From contig NZ_BMGT01000001.1 of NCBI RefSeq assembly GCF_014640335.1, positions 186,001 through 250,000 of the forward strand: a stretch of DNA of 64,000 nt. The letters are read 5' to 3'. The stretch is from Edaphobacter dinghuensis. GTDB lineage: Bacteria; Acidobacteriota; Terriglobia; Terriglobales; Acidobacteriaceae. A program made the translations under genes and the position numbers. This document shows, one piece after another, positions 17,501 through 25,577 of the stretch. Numbering within the stretch: position 1 is the first letter of the stretch; the number at the start of each line of letters is the position of its first letter. The notes under the pieces are model-generated. The model saw only the letters and a program-made list of their open reading frames with translations. It made no database searches and was not told the DNA's origin.

Positions 17501-18351
17501 AAGTAATCGTAGACTGAGCCGTGCAGCTTGTTGCCACCGGACTTGGTGGAGTAGTTCTGAACGCCCATGCCTTCGTACATGGCCGAATAGCCCGTGGTCT
17601 GCACCTGGAACTGGTCGACCGCATCAACTGAGATCGCCGTCCAGACGAAGCGGGTATCGCCTTCACCAGCGACCGAGGTGAACGGAATGCCGTTGACGTA
17701 GACCGCAGAGGCTGCGCCGCGGCTGCCCGAGCCGTTGACGACGCCGGTGTTCGTGGTGGCGTTGCCGTTAGTCTCGTTACCCTGAACACCGGGCATCAGG
17801 ACGGCAAAGTCAGTGGCGCGACGCTGGTCGGGATTGCCGCCTGCGCCCATCTGAATTGGCAGCGCGGCGTACATCGACTGCTCCATGGTGGCGCCAAGAG
17901 TGGCGTTGCTGGTCTCAAGCGCAGGGGGCGCAGCCGAGATGGTGACGCTCTGCGCCTCGGAGCCGACCGACAGCGCAATGTTCACGTTCGAGATCTCGAG
18001 GGCGTTGACGTTGACATGCTCCTGCGTCGTGGTCTGAAAACCAGTCGCCGTAACCGCAATCGTGTAGACATCAGGATCGAGCGGGGAGATATCGTAGTCT
18101 CCCGAGGAGGTCGTAGTGCGGGTAACCTTAGTGCCCTTGGTGGTCGAGGTGACAACCACGGTAGCTCCGGGAACAACTGCGCCGGAAGGATCGGTGACGA
18201 TTCCTTTGATCTCTCCCTTACCGGAGAGCTGGGCGCGGAGCGGCAGAGTGCAACATAGAACGACCGCGGCGATGAGCGCAAGCAGGAAGCAGACCGGACG
18301 CTTTCCTGAAGACACCGAGTGTAGTTGAGGGTGGATATTGCTGGACGTCAT
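14599..18351 (-). CDS. Oar-like TonB-dependent outer-membrane receptor
   Basis: A 1250-residue outer-membrane transporter or adhesin of the large acidobacterial type. Signal peptide about 1-40 (LLALIAAVVLCCTLPLRA), then a carboxypeptidase regulatory-like Ig domain at about 45-130 (GIVTDPSGAVVPGATVVV is typical), a plug domain, and a long aromatic-rich beta-barrel that ends in Phe (LTARIEF), as barrel proteins do. There is no SusD partner nearby. The substrate is unknown; the GH27 gene next door hints at oligosaccharides. A LacI-like site sits 26-37 bases before its start. Confidence 0.93.
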   Translation of the reverse strand: MTSSNIHPQLHSVSSGKRPVCFLLALIAAVVLCCTLPLRAQLSGKGEIKGIVTDPSGAVVPGATVVVTSTTKGTKVTRTTTSSGDYDISPLDPDVYTIAVTATGFQTTTQEHVNVNALEISNVNIALSVGSEAQSVTISAAPPALETSNATLGATMEQSMYAALPIQMGAGGNPDQRRATDFAVLMPGVQGNETNGNATTNTGVVNGSGSRGAASAVYVNGIPFTSVAGEGDTRFVWTAISVDAVDQFQVQTTGYSAMYEGMGVQNYSTKSGGNKLHGSVYDYFRNTALDTWGFFAPAQIDPSKGYAVKPRENMNEYGAVLSGAIKKDKLFFFLNYDAYRFAHGPLAAYQTVPTQAEYNGNFSDQGLKIYDPTSTVCNTAGTACTRTQYPNNTIPLSKQSKVAQYLQGFFPKNITLPTTTGNNYVGGYKYGLYNWMTTDRVDWVVNSKNTVSLTFGKGRQATTGPAVQTTSGRNVLPFAPYNYGQEYAPKTTVWVLQDNYTITPKMVNQFNYGFARYNGPTFNPNSGGDFAATAAGITGLPTGQASNAFPLVTFSGNGSNPTNWAGSVANTAISNAYIATDNLQWMLGKHTLTIGAQIAWLQYQYLTNATGTSPLTLANTASETQGFTCSVKNLNPCPLADSTTTLDTTGGYAYASFLAGAVDSQSLTDNLAIVETGARFRPISPYIQDDWKVNSRLTLNIGLRYDFYPTYQEEHDRLSFFNPTETNPLTGNKGALEFAGSAAGAAGCNCSTNVNNYFKNFGPRLGFAFQSDPKMVWRGSWGVMYTHGNGVGGSATSRSGSGTLGFSASPKTSYINATNYDPSQQLDAGFQGLTPPPVLPNYSSSFGTGYSTLLSNASTTPQSVGYGDPYLGARAPQYINWSFGFQRSFTDTLTLTMSYVGSQGHFEVTDGNNGRGYWINQLDPKYLGLGAILSNKATAANIAAMEAEGVTPQNGYASFDPKQALSTLLKPFPQYSVSDTYGNIGNSNYNGLQISLNKRVSHGLTFMANYTWSRAIDDGGVFRSGYDIPAQFSGDGKFHKVDSIERTVSTSNQPQHFVLTGVWDLPLGKNGFGGGSTLSRALLSNFKFSSIVQMYSGSPLTLTASSCGTNAANGTCLPSLAPGFSGSVMPNGNWGHGGNTTTLAKRQFINPAAFITTPSTTANPVFSNSPRTAPYNLYGPGNYNVDISLRRTFGLGFEGAHVMLEGDLYNVTNHTQFGGIGTQFGSSTFGTVSTQANTSRDAQLTARIEF

Positions 18352-18677
18352 CTATACCTCACAAAGTTTAAAAACAGAAAACGTTATCGTGACGTACCCC
18401 TTGAGATACGCCTTTATCGATTATTGACCTAAAAGGTCAGACCACATTGGGCCGAAAGCAAGCTTCTACCTTCGAACCATCGTCTGTCAAGAGTTATTTT
18501 TATTGGTTTTGTAACGAAATGTCACAAATGAAATAGGAAAAACGCGTTATAAAGCGCCCCTGCCGCCGCTTTACTTCCAAATCAACGGCGGTAGGGACAA
18601 AGTTTGATACAAATTTTCACTGGTTGTACCTTGCAGGTCACTTTTTCTTTCAAAGTGGCCTGCAACAGAGGAAAACG
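18352..18677 (-). promoter_or_regulatory. promoter region of the receptor gene, with two hairpins
   Basis: No gene is present. The part next to the receptor holds an AT-rich tract and the operator-like site listed separately. A hairpin at 18558-18596 has 11-bp arms with one G-U pair. A longer one at 18631-18665 has 14-bp arms (TTGCAGG...CCTGCAA) with one G-U pair and lies 12 bases after the aminopeptidase stop, so it probably marks the end of that transcript. Neither has a T run. Confidence 0.5.
18377..18388. promoter_or_regulatory. LacI-type operator candidate before the TonB receptor
   Basis: GAAAACGTTATC on the plus strand is one base from the perfect palindrome GAAAACGTTTTC and has the central AACGTT common in LacI/GalR-family sites. 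It lies 26 bases upstream of the receptor ATG, a position suited to repression. Confidence 0.4.
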
Positions 18678-21263
18678 CTATTTGGCGGGCTGGGCTTCGA
18701 GCCACTGGCGGAGGCTCGGTTCCTGGGCGGCACGGAACTGAATGCAGGCGTTGATGCTGTCGATCGACTTGGCAAGGGTGCGTGCCGAGGCATCGACGGG
18801 GTGGGTGGCGAAGAAGCTGGTGACCTGATCGCGGTCTTCGGCGGTGCAGAACGAGCCAGCGGCAGCGACGACACGAACGCCCGAGTTGGTGGTGAACTGG
18901 GCGTGCACCCTGTCCCAATGCTTCTGGATGTACTCCCAGGCCTGCGCCTGGGTAGCACGTTGCTTCAGCAGGATGGCCAGAATGCGCCAGCTATCCTGAT
19001 TGCGAACCTCACCCGAGGTCGCATAGTCGAGCGTTCGAGCCACGAGGCTGGGGTCGAGGAAGCGCGCGAGCGTCTGGATGGCATCGGACTGGAGCCCGGG
19101 ATCGCTGGGGTCCTTGCTGGCGGCAAGCACTTTATCGTAGAAAGCAGCGTCGTCGTTGCTGGCGGCGATGACGACGGCCGCATCACTCAGGGCAGGATCA
19201 AGGTTTTTGTCCTTCTTGCGGCCGAAGCTGCGGTCTGCGATCTCCCTGGCCTGAGTAACGATGGCTGGATCGTTGGCGGCTCCGAGAAGCTCAAAGAGGA
19301 TGGCGCGCGACTGGCTGCGGTCGAAAGAATCGTTCTTCGAGGGCTTACCGAGAGCGGCATAGACTGGGCCGAACTGGCTGCGGAGCGTCGCGTTGAGCTG
19401 GTCCAGATCCTTGCCGGTAGCAACCTTCGATTTGATCGTGTAGACCTTGGCCAGCGCAGTATCGAGGACGTCGGCGTTAGGGTCCTGCTTCAGAGCAAGG
19501 ACGAGATCGAGATAATCAGCAATGGACGAGCGGCCCGAGGGAACGAGCGCCCAGCGGTCGCCGATAAAGTTGATGCGCTCCGTGGGAGTCAGTGCGGTCT
19601 CTGCCGCAGCCTCAATCGCCTTATACTGCGACGGCGTGTAAACAGTGCGGAAGTAACCCTTGGCCAGACCATTGGCATAAAAGAATGGGCTGCCCTGCGC
19701 GGTAGAGACAGTGGCTTCGGCAGGAGCAAGCAGGCTGCAGGCAGGCTTGCCGCTGGTCTTGAGGCACACAGGTAGCGTCCATTGCTGGCTGGTCTGATCC
19801 GCAGAGGTCGGCGTAAGGAAGAAGCGGCTCTGGGCTACTGGTACTCCAGAGGCCGAAGCGTCAGAGAAGGTAAGCAGCGGCACACCGGGCTGCTCGACGA
19901 AGCTGGACATGATCTTGTCGACGGGCAGATGGCTGGTTGCGGTCTGCGCGTTCCAGAAGTCCTCAGCAGTAGCGTTGGCATAGAGGTGAGCAGCGAGATA
20001 GTTGTGTACCCCTTGGCGGAAGGTCTCTTCGCCGACATAGTTCTCGACCATATTAAGAACAGCGCCGGCCTTGCCGTAGGCGATGCCGTCGAACATCTCG
20101 TTGATCTGTGCCGGCGTGTCGGCCTTGGCGCGAATGGTGCGGGTGGTAGCCTGCGAGTCGTAGTTGAGCGTGGTATCCAGTTCCTGCGCCTCATCCTGAG
20201 GAATATTCCACTCCGGGTGCCATGCTGCGACCGGCTTGTGCTCCATCCATGTGGCAAAGCCTTCGTTGAGCCAGATATTGTCCCACCACTGCATCGTAAC
20301 CATGTCGCCAAACCATTGGTGGGCCATCTCGTGCGCAACCACGGCGGCTACATTCTTTTTCTCCGGGATGCTGGCGGTCTTGCTGTCGATCAGCAGGTCG
20401 GTCTCGCGATAGGTAATGCAGCCGAAGTTCTCCATCGCTCCGGCCTCGAAGTCGGGAAGCGCAACCATGTCGAGCTTAGGCATGGGGTATTTAATGCCGA
20501 AGTAAGTGTCGTAATAGTGCAGAACGAACTCGGCTGACTTGACGGCAAACTGAGTGAGCTTGACCTTGTCGGGCGTGGAGCAGGCGCGGATAGGCACACC
20601 GTCGCTGCTGCCCTTGGTGCACTGAAAGTCGCCTACGAGAAAGGCCACGAGATAGGTGGACATGCGCGGTGTCGTGGCGAACTTGATGGTGTGCTTCTCA
20701 TCCGGCGCCGGAGTGTCGGAGACGATGTTGGTGTTGGAGATGACGGTGTCGCCACGGTCAACGGTAAGAGCAATGTCGAAGGTTGCCTTCAGCGCAGGCT
20801 CGTCGAAGCTGGGGAAAGCGCGGCGCGCATCGGTCGGCTCAAACTGAGTCACAGCGTAATTGCGCCGTGCCGTCTTCGAAAGGTAGAAGCCGCGAAGCTT
20901 GTCGTTGAGAATGCCGGTGTAGCGAATATCGAGGGTGACCTTGCCCGAGAGATGTTGCGCAAAGGTAAAGGTAGCCTGCTCTTTATCGGGATCAAGCGAG
21001 ACCTGCGCGGTCTGTGCACCGGCGGTGACAGACAGGAATTTAATCTCGGCGGCGTTGAGCGTGATGGTCGTACTAGGCTGATCGAGCGTAACGTCGATGC
21101 TCTCAGTGCCTGCGAAGGTCGCGGCCTTGAGGTCAGGAGTGAGCGCCAATGTGTAGTGCTCGGGATGGACGCCGGAGGGGAGGCGCTGGGCCAAAGCCGC
21201 GAGAGGAAAAAAACAGGAGACAAGCAGGAGGGTCGAGGAGAGAAGATTCTTTGTAATCGGCAT
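18678..21263 (-). CDS. secreted M1-family zinc aminopeptidase
   Basis: Removes N-terminal residues from peptides. An 861-residue protein with a signal peptide (LLLVSCFFPLAALA, cleaved near residue 25), so it is exported, unlike cytoplasmic PepN. The substrate motif GAMENFG is at about 275 and the zinc site HEMAHQWFGD at about 310, with the third ligand Glu in NEGFATWME. The C-terminal half matches the ERAP1-like helical domain. No strong ribosome site precedes the ATG. It is divergent from the phosphoribosyltransferase gene across 75 bases. Confidence 0.94.
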   Translation of the reverse strand: MPITKNLLSSTLLLVSCFFPLAALAQRLPSGVHPEHYTLALTPDLKAATFAGTESIDVTLDQPSTTITLNAAEIKFLSVTAGAQTAQVSLDPDKEQATFTFAQHLSGKVTLDIRYTGILNDKLRGFYLSKTARRNYAVTQFEPTDARRAFPSFDEPALKATFDIALTVDRGDTVISNTNIVSDTPAPDEKHTIKFATTPRMSTYLVAFLVGDFQCTKGSSDGVPIRACSTPDKVKLTQFAVKSAEFVLHYYDTYFGIKYPMPKLDMVALPDFEAGAMENFGCITYRETDLLIDSKTASIPEKKNVAAVVAHEMAHQWFGDMVTMQWWDNIWLNEGFATWMEHKPVAAWHPEWNIPQDEAQELDTTLNYDSQATTRTIRAKADTPAQINEMFDGIAYGKAGAVLNMVENYVGEETFRQGVHNYLAAHLYANATAEDFWNAQTATSHLPVDKIMSSFVEQPGVPLLTFSDASASGVPVAQSRFFLTPTSADQTSQQWTLPVCLKTSGKPACSLLAPAEATVSTAQGSPFFYANGLAKGYFRTVYTPSQYKAIEAAAETALTPTERINFIGDRWALVPSGRSSIADYLDLVLALKQDPNADVLDTALAKVYTIKSKVATGKDLDQLNATLRSQFGPVYAALGKPSKNDSFDRSQSRAILFELLGAANDPAIVTQAREIADRSFGRKKDKNLDPALSDAAVVIAASNDDAAFYDKVLAASKDPSDPGLQSDAIQTLARFLDPSLVARTLDYATSGEVRNQDSWRILAILLKQRATQAQAWEYIQKHWDRVHAQFTTNSGVRVVAAAGSFCTAEDRDQVTSFFATHPVDASARTLAKSIDSINACIQFRAAQEPSLRQWLEAQPAK

Positions 21264-21338
21264 GTGTTCTGATTAAACGGTACATGTTCAACCTGCTTGA
21301 GACAAACGCTGCACCGGCATGGCGGCGTCTAAATTCGC

Positions 21339-21974
21339 ATGTTTCACGATCGTCGACATGCGGGCGAGTTACTGGCGGGTTTGCTGGCCGATTACCGGAG
21401 CCAAGCTCAGACTGTGGTCCTGGCCTTGCCTCGAGGCGGCGTCCCGGTAGCTCGCGCTGTGGCCGATGCGCTTGCTCTGCCGCTGGACCTCTTGCTTGTT
21501 CACAAGATCGGCGCTCTCACGGAGCCTGAGCTCGCTATAGGAGCAGTCGCAGCAGATGGAACGATAGTGCTGGACGAGCGGGCGATTGCTGCCATGCGCA
21601 TCCCCGAAGGTCTGTTGAAGGCCACAATCGATCGCGAACAGACGGAACTTGCTCGCCGGAGTCATCTCTATCGCGGTGACCAACCAGCACTAACCTTGGA
21701 GGGACAAACGGCCATTCTCATCGACGATGGATTGGCCACCGGCTACACCATGCTCGCCGCCGTCGGGGCTGCGCATAGGTTAGGAGCAAGCCGTATCGTG
21801 GTCGCTATCCCGGTCGCCCTGCAATCGACAATTGATCGATTACGCCGTGAAGCCGATGCAGTGGTGTGCGTCGATGTGCCGCGGCGACTTAATGCTGTGG
21901 GGCAGTTTTACGAAGACTTCCGGCAGGTCAACGATCAGGCGGTCTGTGCCGCGCTGACGCGACAGACCAACTGA
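21339..21974 (+). CDS. phosphoribosyltransferase domain protein
   Basis: A 211-residue PRTase-fold protein. The PRPP-binding motif is AILIDDGLATGYT at about residues 125-137 (acidic pair then a GLATG loop), and the N-terminal part LALPRGGVPVARAVADAL is typical of the stand-alone PRTase family often found beside hydrolases or stress genes. The substrate is unknown; it is not one of the standard purine or pyrimidine enzymes. Its stop lies two bases from the convergent glk stop. Confidence 0.85.
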   Translation: MFHDRRHAGELLAGLLADYRSQAQTVVLALPRGGVPVARAVADALALPLDLLLVHKIGALTEPELAIGAVAADGTIVLDERAIAAMRIPEGLLKATIDREQTELARRSHLYRGDQPALTLEGQTAILIDDGLATGYTMLAAVGAAHRLGASRIVVAIPVALQSTIDRLRREADAVVCVDVPRRLNAVGQFYEDFRQVNDQAVCAALTRQTN

Positions 21975-21976
21975 CC

Positions 21977-23011
21977 TCAGTGCTTGATAGAAGCGGCGCG
22001 TTCGGAGTGGTTGGAGATGTCGGCGGCACGGGCCTCGGCGTAGGCCGCGGCTCCAAGCAGAGCACAGGTGTCGTCGAGGATAATGCGCACCGGAATGGCC
22101 TGGAGCAGTGGCGAGAGGCGGCCCTTGTCGAGGAAGGCCTGAATGAAGTCGCCGTTCTCAAGCGTCTGGATAATCTTGGGCGCGATGCCCCCGCCGAGAT
22201 AGATGCCACCCATGGCCAGCACCTTGAGGGCAATGTTTCCCGCCTCGGCGCCATAAATCGCGCTGAAGGTCCGCATCGTCTCGAAGCAGATGGAACTGGA
22301 GCCGTCCTGAGCACATTGGCCAATTACAGCGTTGGGGTCTTCGGCGGCGAGGCGGTCGCGAAGCCACTGCGGCTCCTGTAGCTTTTCAACGTCGCGAAGG
22401 TAAGCGTAGATATTGGAGACACCCGGGCCGGAGAGCACACGTTCATAGCTGACATGGCCCTTGAGCGTGCTGCGCAGATATTGCAGAAGCGCCACTTCGC
22501 GGTCGTGACGAGGGGCAAAGTCGCAGTGGCCGCCCTCGCTGGCGATGGGGCGATGGTGCTTGCCGTCCCAGATCAGAAGCGCTTCACCGAGGCCTGTTCC
22601 AGCCGAGATGAGACCGCGATGACCAACAGCAGCCGTATTGGCGGAGTGCAGAGTGTAGATCTTATCCGGCGTTAGTTCGAGGATGCCGTAGCCGTTGGCC
22701 TCAAGATCGTTGATAAGGAAGATGTGCTCGATATCGAGCGACTTCTCCATCTCGTGAACATCGAGCACCCAGGGAAGGTTCGTGAGTTTGAGACGTCCTC
22801 CGCGAACCGGGCCGGGGCAACCGAAACATGCGGCGGCGATCTCGTTGCGAGCACCCTGATCCGGGCCGAGAAACTGCTCGACGACGGCGTCGAGCGACGT
22901 GAACTTGTGTGCGGGAAACTTCTGGTCGCGGATGGAATGCAACTTACCATCCTGAAAGTCATAAAGCGCGAGATGCACCTTCGTGCCGCCTACGTCGCCC
23001 GCAAGGATCAT
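21977..23011 (-). CDS. glk: glucokinase
   Basis: Phosphorylates free glucose with ATP to glucose 6-phosphate. The 344-residue protein has the Glk-type ATP loop GDVGGTKVHLAL at residues 5-16, then AACFGCPGPV, FLINDLEANGYG (catalytic Asp) and ISAGTGLGEA, as in the proteobacterial/cyanobacterial Glk family rather than ROK kinases. The ATG directly follows the pgl stop with no spacer. It is the last gene of the sugar cluster and fits use of glucose made by the glucoamylase at the other end. Confidence 0.95.
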   Translation of the reverse strand: MILAGDVGGTKVHLALYDFQDGKLHSIRDQKFPAHKFTSLDAVVEQFLGPDQGARNEIAAACFGCPGPVRGGRLKLTNLPWVLDVHEMEKSLDIEHIFLINDLEANGYGILELTPDKIYTLHSANTAAVGHRGLISAGTGLGEALLIWDGKHHRPIASEGGHCDFAPRHDREVALLQYLRSTLKGHVSYERVLSGPGVSNIYAYLRDVEKLQEPQWLRDRLAAEDPNAVIGQCAQDGSSSICFETMRTFSAIYGAEAGNIALKVLAMGGIYLGGGIAPKIIQTLENGDFIQAFLDKGRLSPLLQAIPVRIILDDTCALLGAAAYAEARAADISNHSERAASIKH

Positions 23012-23809
23012 TTATTTAAGCTCCAAAGTACCTGCCGTATTCGAATCGTTTGGTGCTGGTAACTTAGATGCCGCTGCGGAGTCCAGCAGCAACGTAAGCT
23101 GGCCGCTGGCAGGACGAATAATCTGCGAGGGGTACGTATCAGGCTGATAAGGCCCAAGCAGAACATCGTGCAGAACCTGCGCCTTGCCTGCTCCCTCTAT
23201 AAGAAATGCCACTTCCCTCCCCTGATTGATGACCGGCCAGGTAAGCGTGATGCGCCAGGTGTCCTTCTGCGGAACGTGGTTGGCAGTGACGATATCGGTG
23301 AGGTCGTTGATCGCTTCGGTGTGGGGAAAGAGCGAAGCGGTGTGGCCATCGTCGCCCATGCCCAACAACACGAGATCAAAGGTAGGAGTCTCCGCGCCTT
23401 CGAGCCGGAAGGTATTGCGGATGGTGGACTCGTAACGAGCAGCGGCAACGGCAGGGTCGAGTTCGCCTTCCATGCGATGGATGCGCTCAGGCGCGAGCGG
23501 AACCTTCGAGAGCAGCGCCTCGTTGGTCATGCGGTAGTTCGAGTCCGCGTCTGTTGGCGGAACGCAGCGCTCATCGACCCAGTAGAGGTCGAGCTTGGCC
23601 CAGGGAACCTGCTTGAAAAAGGGCTGAGCGGGATCGGCGAGCAGAGCAAACATCGCCTTGGGCGTCGTGCCACCTGAGATTGCGATGCGAGCGCGGCCAC
23701 GAGCCTGAACAGCTGCGACAGCCGCATCGGCGAAGAGCTTGGCAGCGGCCTGAGCTACAGCAGCAGGAGTGGGAGAGATGCGGTAGGTGACGGTGATTGG
23801 TCGCGGCAT
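23012..23809 (-). CDS. pgl: 6-phosphogluconolactonase
   Basis: Hydrolyses 6-phosphogluconolactone, the second step of the oxidative pentose phosphate pathway. The 265-residue SugarP_isomerase-fold protein has ISGGTTPKAMFALL near residue 45, VDERCVPPTDADSNYRM (substrate loop) and LLGMGDDGHTASLFP (active-site Asp and His), all diagnostic of the DevB/Pgl type. It is fused in transcription to glk and lies downstream of zwf, separated by 153 bases and a terminator, so it may also have its own promoter. Confidence 0.95.
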   Translation of the reverse strand: MPRPITVTYRISPTPAAVAQAAAKLFADAAVAAVQARGRARIAISGGTTPKAMFALLADPAQPFFKQVPWAKLDLYWVDERCVPPTDADSNYRMTNEALLSKVPLAPERIHRMEGELDPAVAAARYESTIRNTFRLEGAETPTFDLVLLGMGDDGHTASLFPHTEAINDLTDIVTANHVPQKDTWRITLTWPVINQGREVAFLIEGAGKAQVLHDVLLGPYQPDTYPSQIIRPASGQLTLLLDSAAASKLPAPNDSNTAGTLELK

Positions 23810-23901
23810 CCGGTTTCGCCTCTTATCAAAATGATTCGGACGGCCTTAGATGACGAGGTTAAACTATTCCCCAACAACTAGAGCTGCCTACTTGATATTA
23901 A

Positions 23902-23960
23902 GTTGATGGCGGAACCGAAGCCCCGCCATCAACGAAGAAAAATTCAGCTCACGAAGCTGA
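23902..23960 (-). terminator. double hairpin after zwf
   Basis: Nearest the zwf stop, TCAGCT/AGCTGA arms (23944-23960) are followed on the minus strand by ATTTTTC. A second hairpin with perfect 11-bp arms GTTGATGGCGG/CCGCCATCAAC (23902-23933) lies just beyond. The first has the T run of an intrinsic terminator. Confidence 0.75.
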
Positions 23961-23962
23961 GT

Positions 23963-25522
23963 TTAGAGTTTGCGCCACTTGCGGCCCTCGACTTCGAGCA
24001 GCGCATCGGCGGCGGTGGGCCCCCAGGTTCCGGCGGCGTAGTTGGGAAAGTCCTTGACCGGCTTCTCCCGCCACACTTCGAGAATGGGGGTGATCAGCGC
24101 CCAGGTGGCTTCCACTCCGTCGCGATGAGCGAACAGCGTACCGTCACCAAGCATGGCATCGAGCAGCAGACGCTCGTAACCGTTGGCCGAGGACTTGCCA
24201 AACGACTCGGCGTAGCTGAAGTCCATGTTGACAGGGCTGATGTTCATGCCCTGGCCCGGAACCTTCGCGCCGAAGCGGAGCGTGATGCCCTCGTCAGGCT
24301 GAATACGCATGGAGATGATGTTCGGCTCCACGTTGCCCTTGCTGCCGTCCTTGCCCTTGAAGAGCAACAGCGGTGGCTGCTTGAACTGGACGGTGATCTC
24401 AGTAACGCGCTTGGCGAGACGCTTGCCTGCACGGATGTAGAAAGGAACGCCGGCCCAGCGCCAGTTCTCGATCTCCAGCCGAAGCGCCGCATAGGTCTCG
24501 GTCTGCGAGCGAGGATGAACGCGATCTTCCTGGCGGTAGCCGATGACAGGCTTGCCGTCGACGGTGCCCGGGCCATACTGGCCACGAACGGTGTCCGCCG
24601 GGTGAATTGGCTGAATCGCGCGCCAGACCTTCACTTTTTCGGCACGAACAGCAGATGCCTCAAACGAGACAGGCGGCTCCATGGTGACGAAGCTGAGCAG
24701 CTCCATCACGTGGTTCTGCACGACGTCGCGAAGCGCTCCAGCAGTCTCATAGAAAGGTCCGCGACCCTCGATGCCGATGGACTCGGCAGCGGTGATCTCG
24801 ACGTGATCGATGTAGTTGCGGTTCCAGACGTTCTCGAAGATGCCGTTGGCGAAACGGAAGACGAGGATGTTCTGCACCGTCTCTTTACCGAGGTAGTGGT
24901 CGATGCGGAAGATCTGGTCTTCGTGGAAGACCTTGTTCACTTCATCGTTGAGCGCCTTGGCAGACTCGAGGTCGTGGCCAAAGGGCTTCTCGATGATGGT
25001 GCGGACCCAATTCTTCTTGCCATCAACTCCGCCGTCTTCGCAGGGCTTGGACATGCCGTGCTGACCGAGGTAGTTGATGATGTCGGAGAAGTACTCGGGC
25101 GCCGTGGCGAGATAGAAGAGGCGGTTGCCGCAGGTGCCGAACTTCTTGTCGATCTTCGAAAGAAGCTTGTTAAGCGAGTCATAACCCGAGGCATCGTCAA
25201 AGTTCATCGCGTGGTACTGGATCTTCTCGATGAACGGAGCCAGCTTGGGATCGGACTCCTCAACACCGCCGCCGGCGATGATGCCTTCCTTCATGTCCGC
25301 AGCAAAGGAGTCCTCGAGCGGCCGACGAGCAACGCCAACGACCGCGAAGTCCTTGGGAAGCAGGTTGGCCTGTTCGAGGTGATAGAGCGCAGGCAGCAGT
25401 TTGCGCTTGGTAAGGTCACCCGATGCGCCGAAGATCACGACGACGCATGGGTCCGGCGTGCGCTCGGGCTGCTGGTTCACCGGAGCGACGGCAGCAGGTG
25501 TGATGTGTGGTTCAGTAGGCAT
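23963..25522 (-). CDS. zwf: glucose-6-phosphate dehydrogenase
   Basis: Oxidises glucose 6-phosphate to the lactone with NADP or NAD. The nucleotide loop GASGDLTKRK is at residues 32-41 and the substrate/catalytic segment RIDHYLGKE at about 205-213. The length of 519 residues is typical. The frame is open upstream to 25606, but the ATG at 25522 has a clear GAGAGG ribosome site 6-9 bases away and gives a normal N-terminus. It lies 55 bases after the short gnd gene and in the same direction. Confidence 0.96.
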   Translation of the reverse strand: MPTEPHITPAAVAPVNQQPERTPDPCVVVIFGASGDLTKRKLLPALYHLEQANLLPKDFAVVGVARRPLEDSFAADMKEGIIAGGGVEESDPKLAPFIEKIQYHAMNFDDASGYDSLNKLLSKIDKKFGTCGNRLFYLATAPEYFSDIINYLGQHGMSKPCEDGGVDGKKNWVRTIIEKPFGHDLESAKALNDEVNKVFHEDQIFRIDHYLGKETVQNILVFRFANGIFENVWNRNYIDHVEITAAESIGIEGRGPFYETAGALRDVVQNHVMELLSFVTMEPPVSFEASAVRAEKVKVWRAIQPIHPADTVRGQYGPGTVDGKPVIGYRQEDRVHPRSQTETYAALRLEIENWRWAGVPFYIRAGKRLAKRVTEITVQFKQPPLLLFKGKDGSKGNVEPNIISMRIQPDEGITLRFGAKVPGQGMNISPVNMDFSYAESFGKSSANGYERLLLDAMLGDGTLFAHRDGVEATWALITPILEVWREKPVKDFPNYAAGTWGPTAADALLEVEGRKWRKL

Positions 25523-25577
25523 ATCAATTACCTCTCGTACTTGGTTAGTGCTTGTGGATGGCTTCGATCTCTCTGAC

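Noticed and set aside
18624-19775. 383-codon plus-strand frame over the M1 aminopeptidase
   Set aside because: Antisense of a zinc peptidase with intact motifs; no protein-family features.
23903-25576. 557-codon plus-strand frame over zwf
   Set aside because: Antisense to a confident gene.
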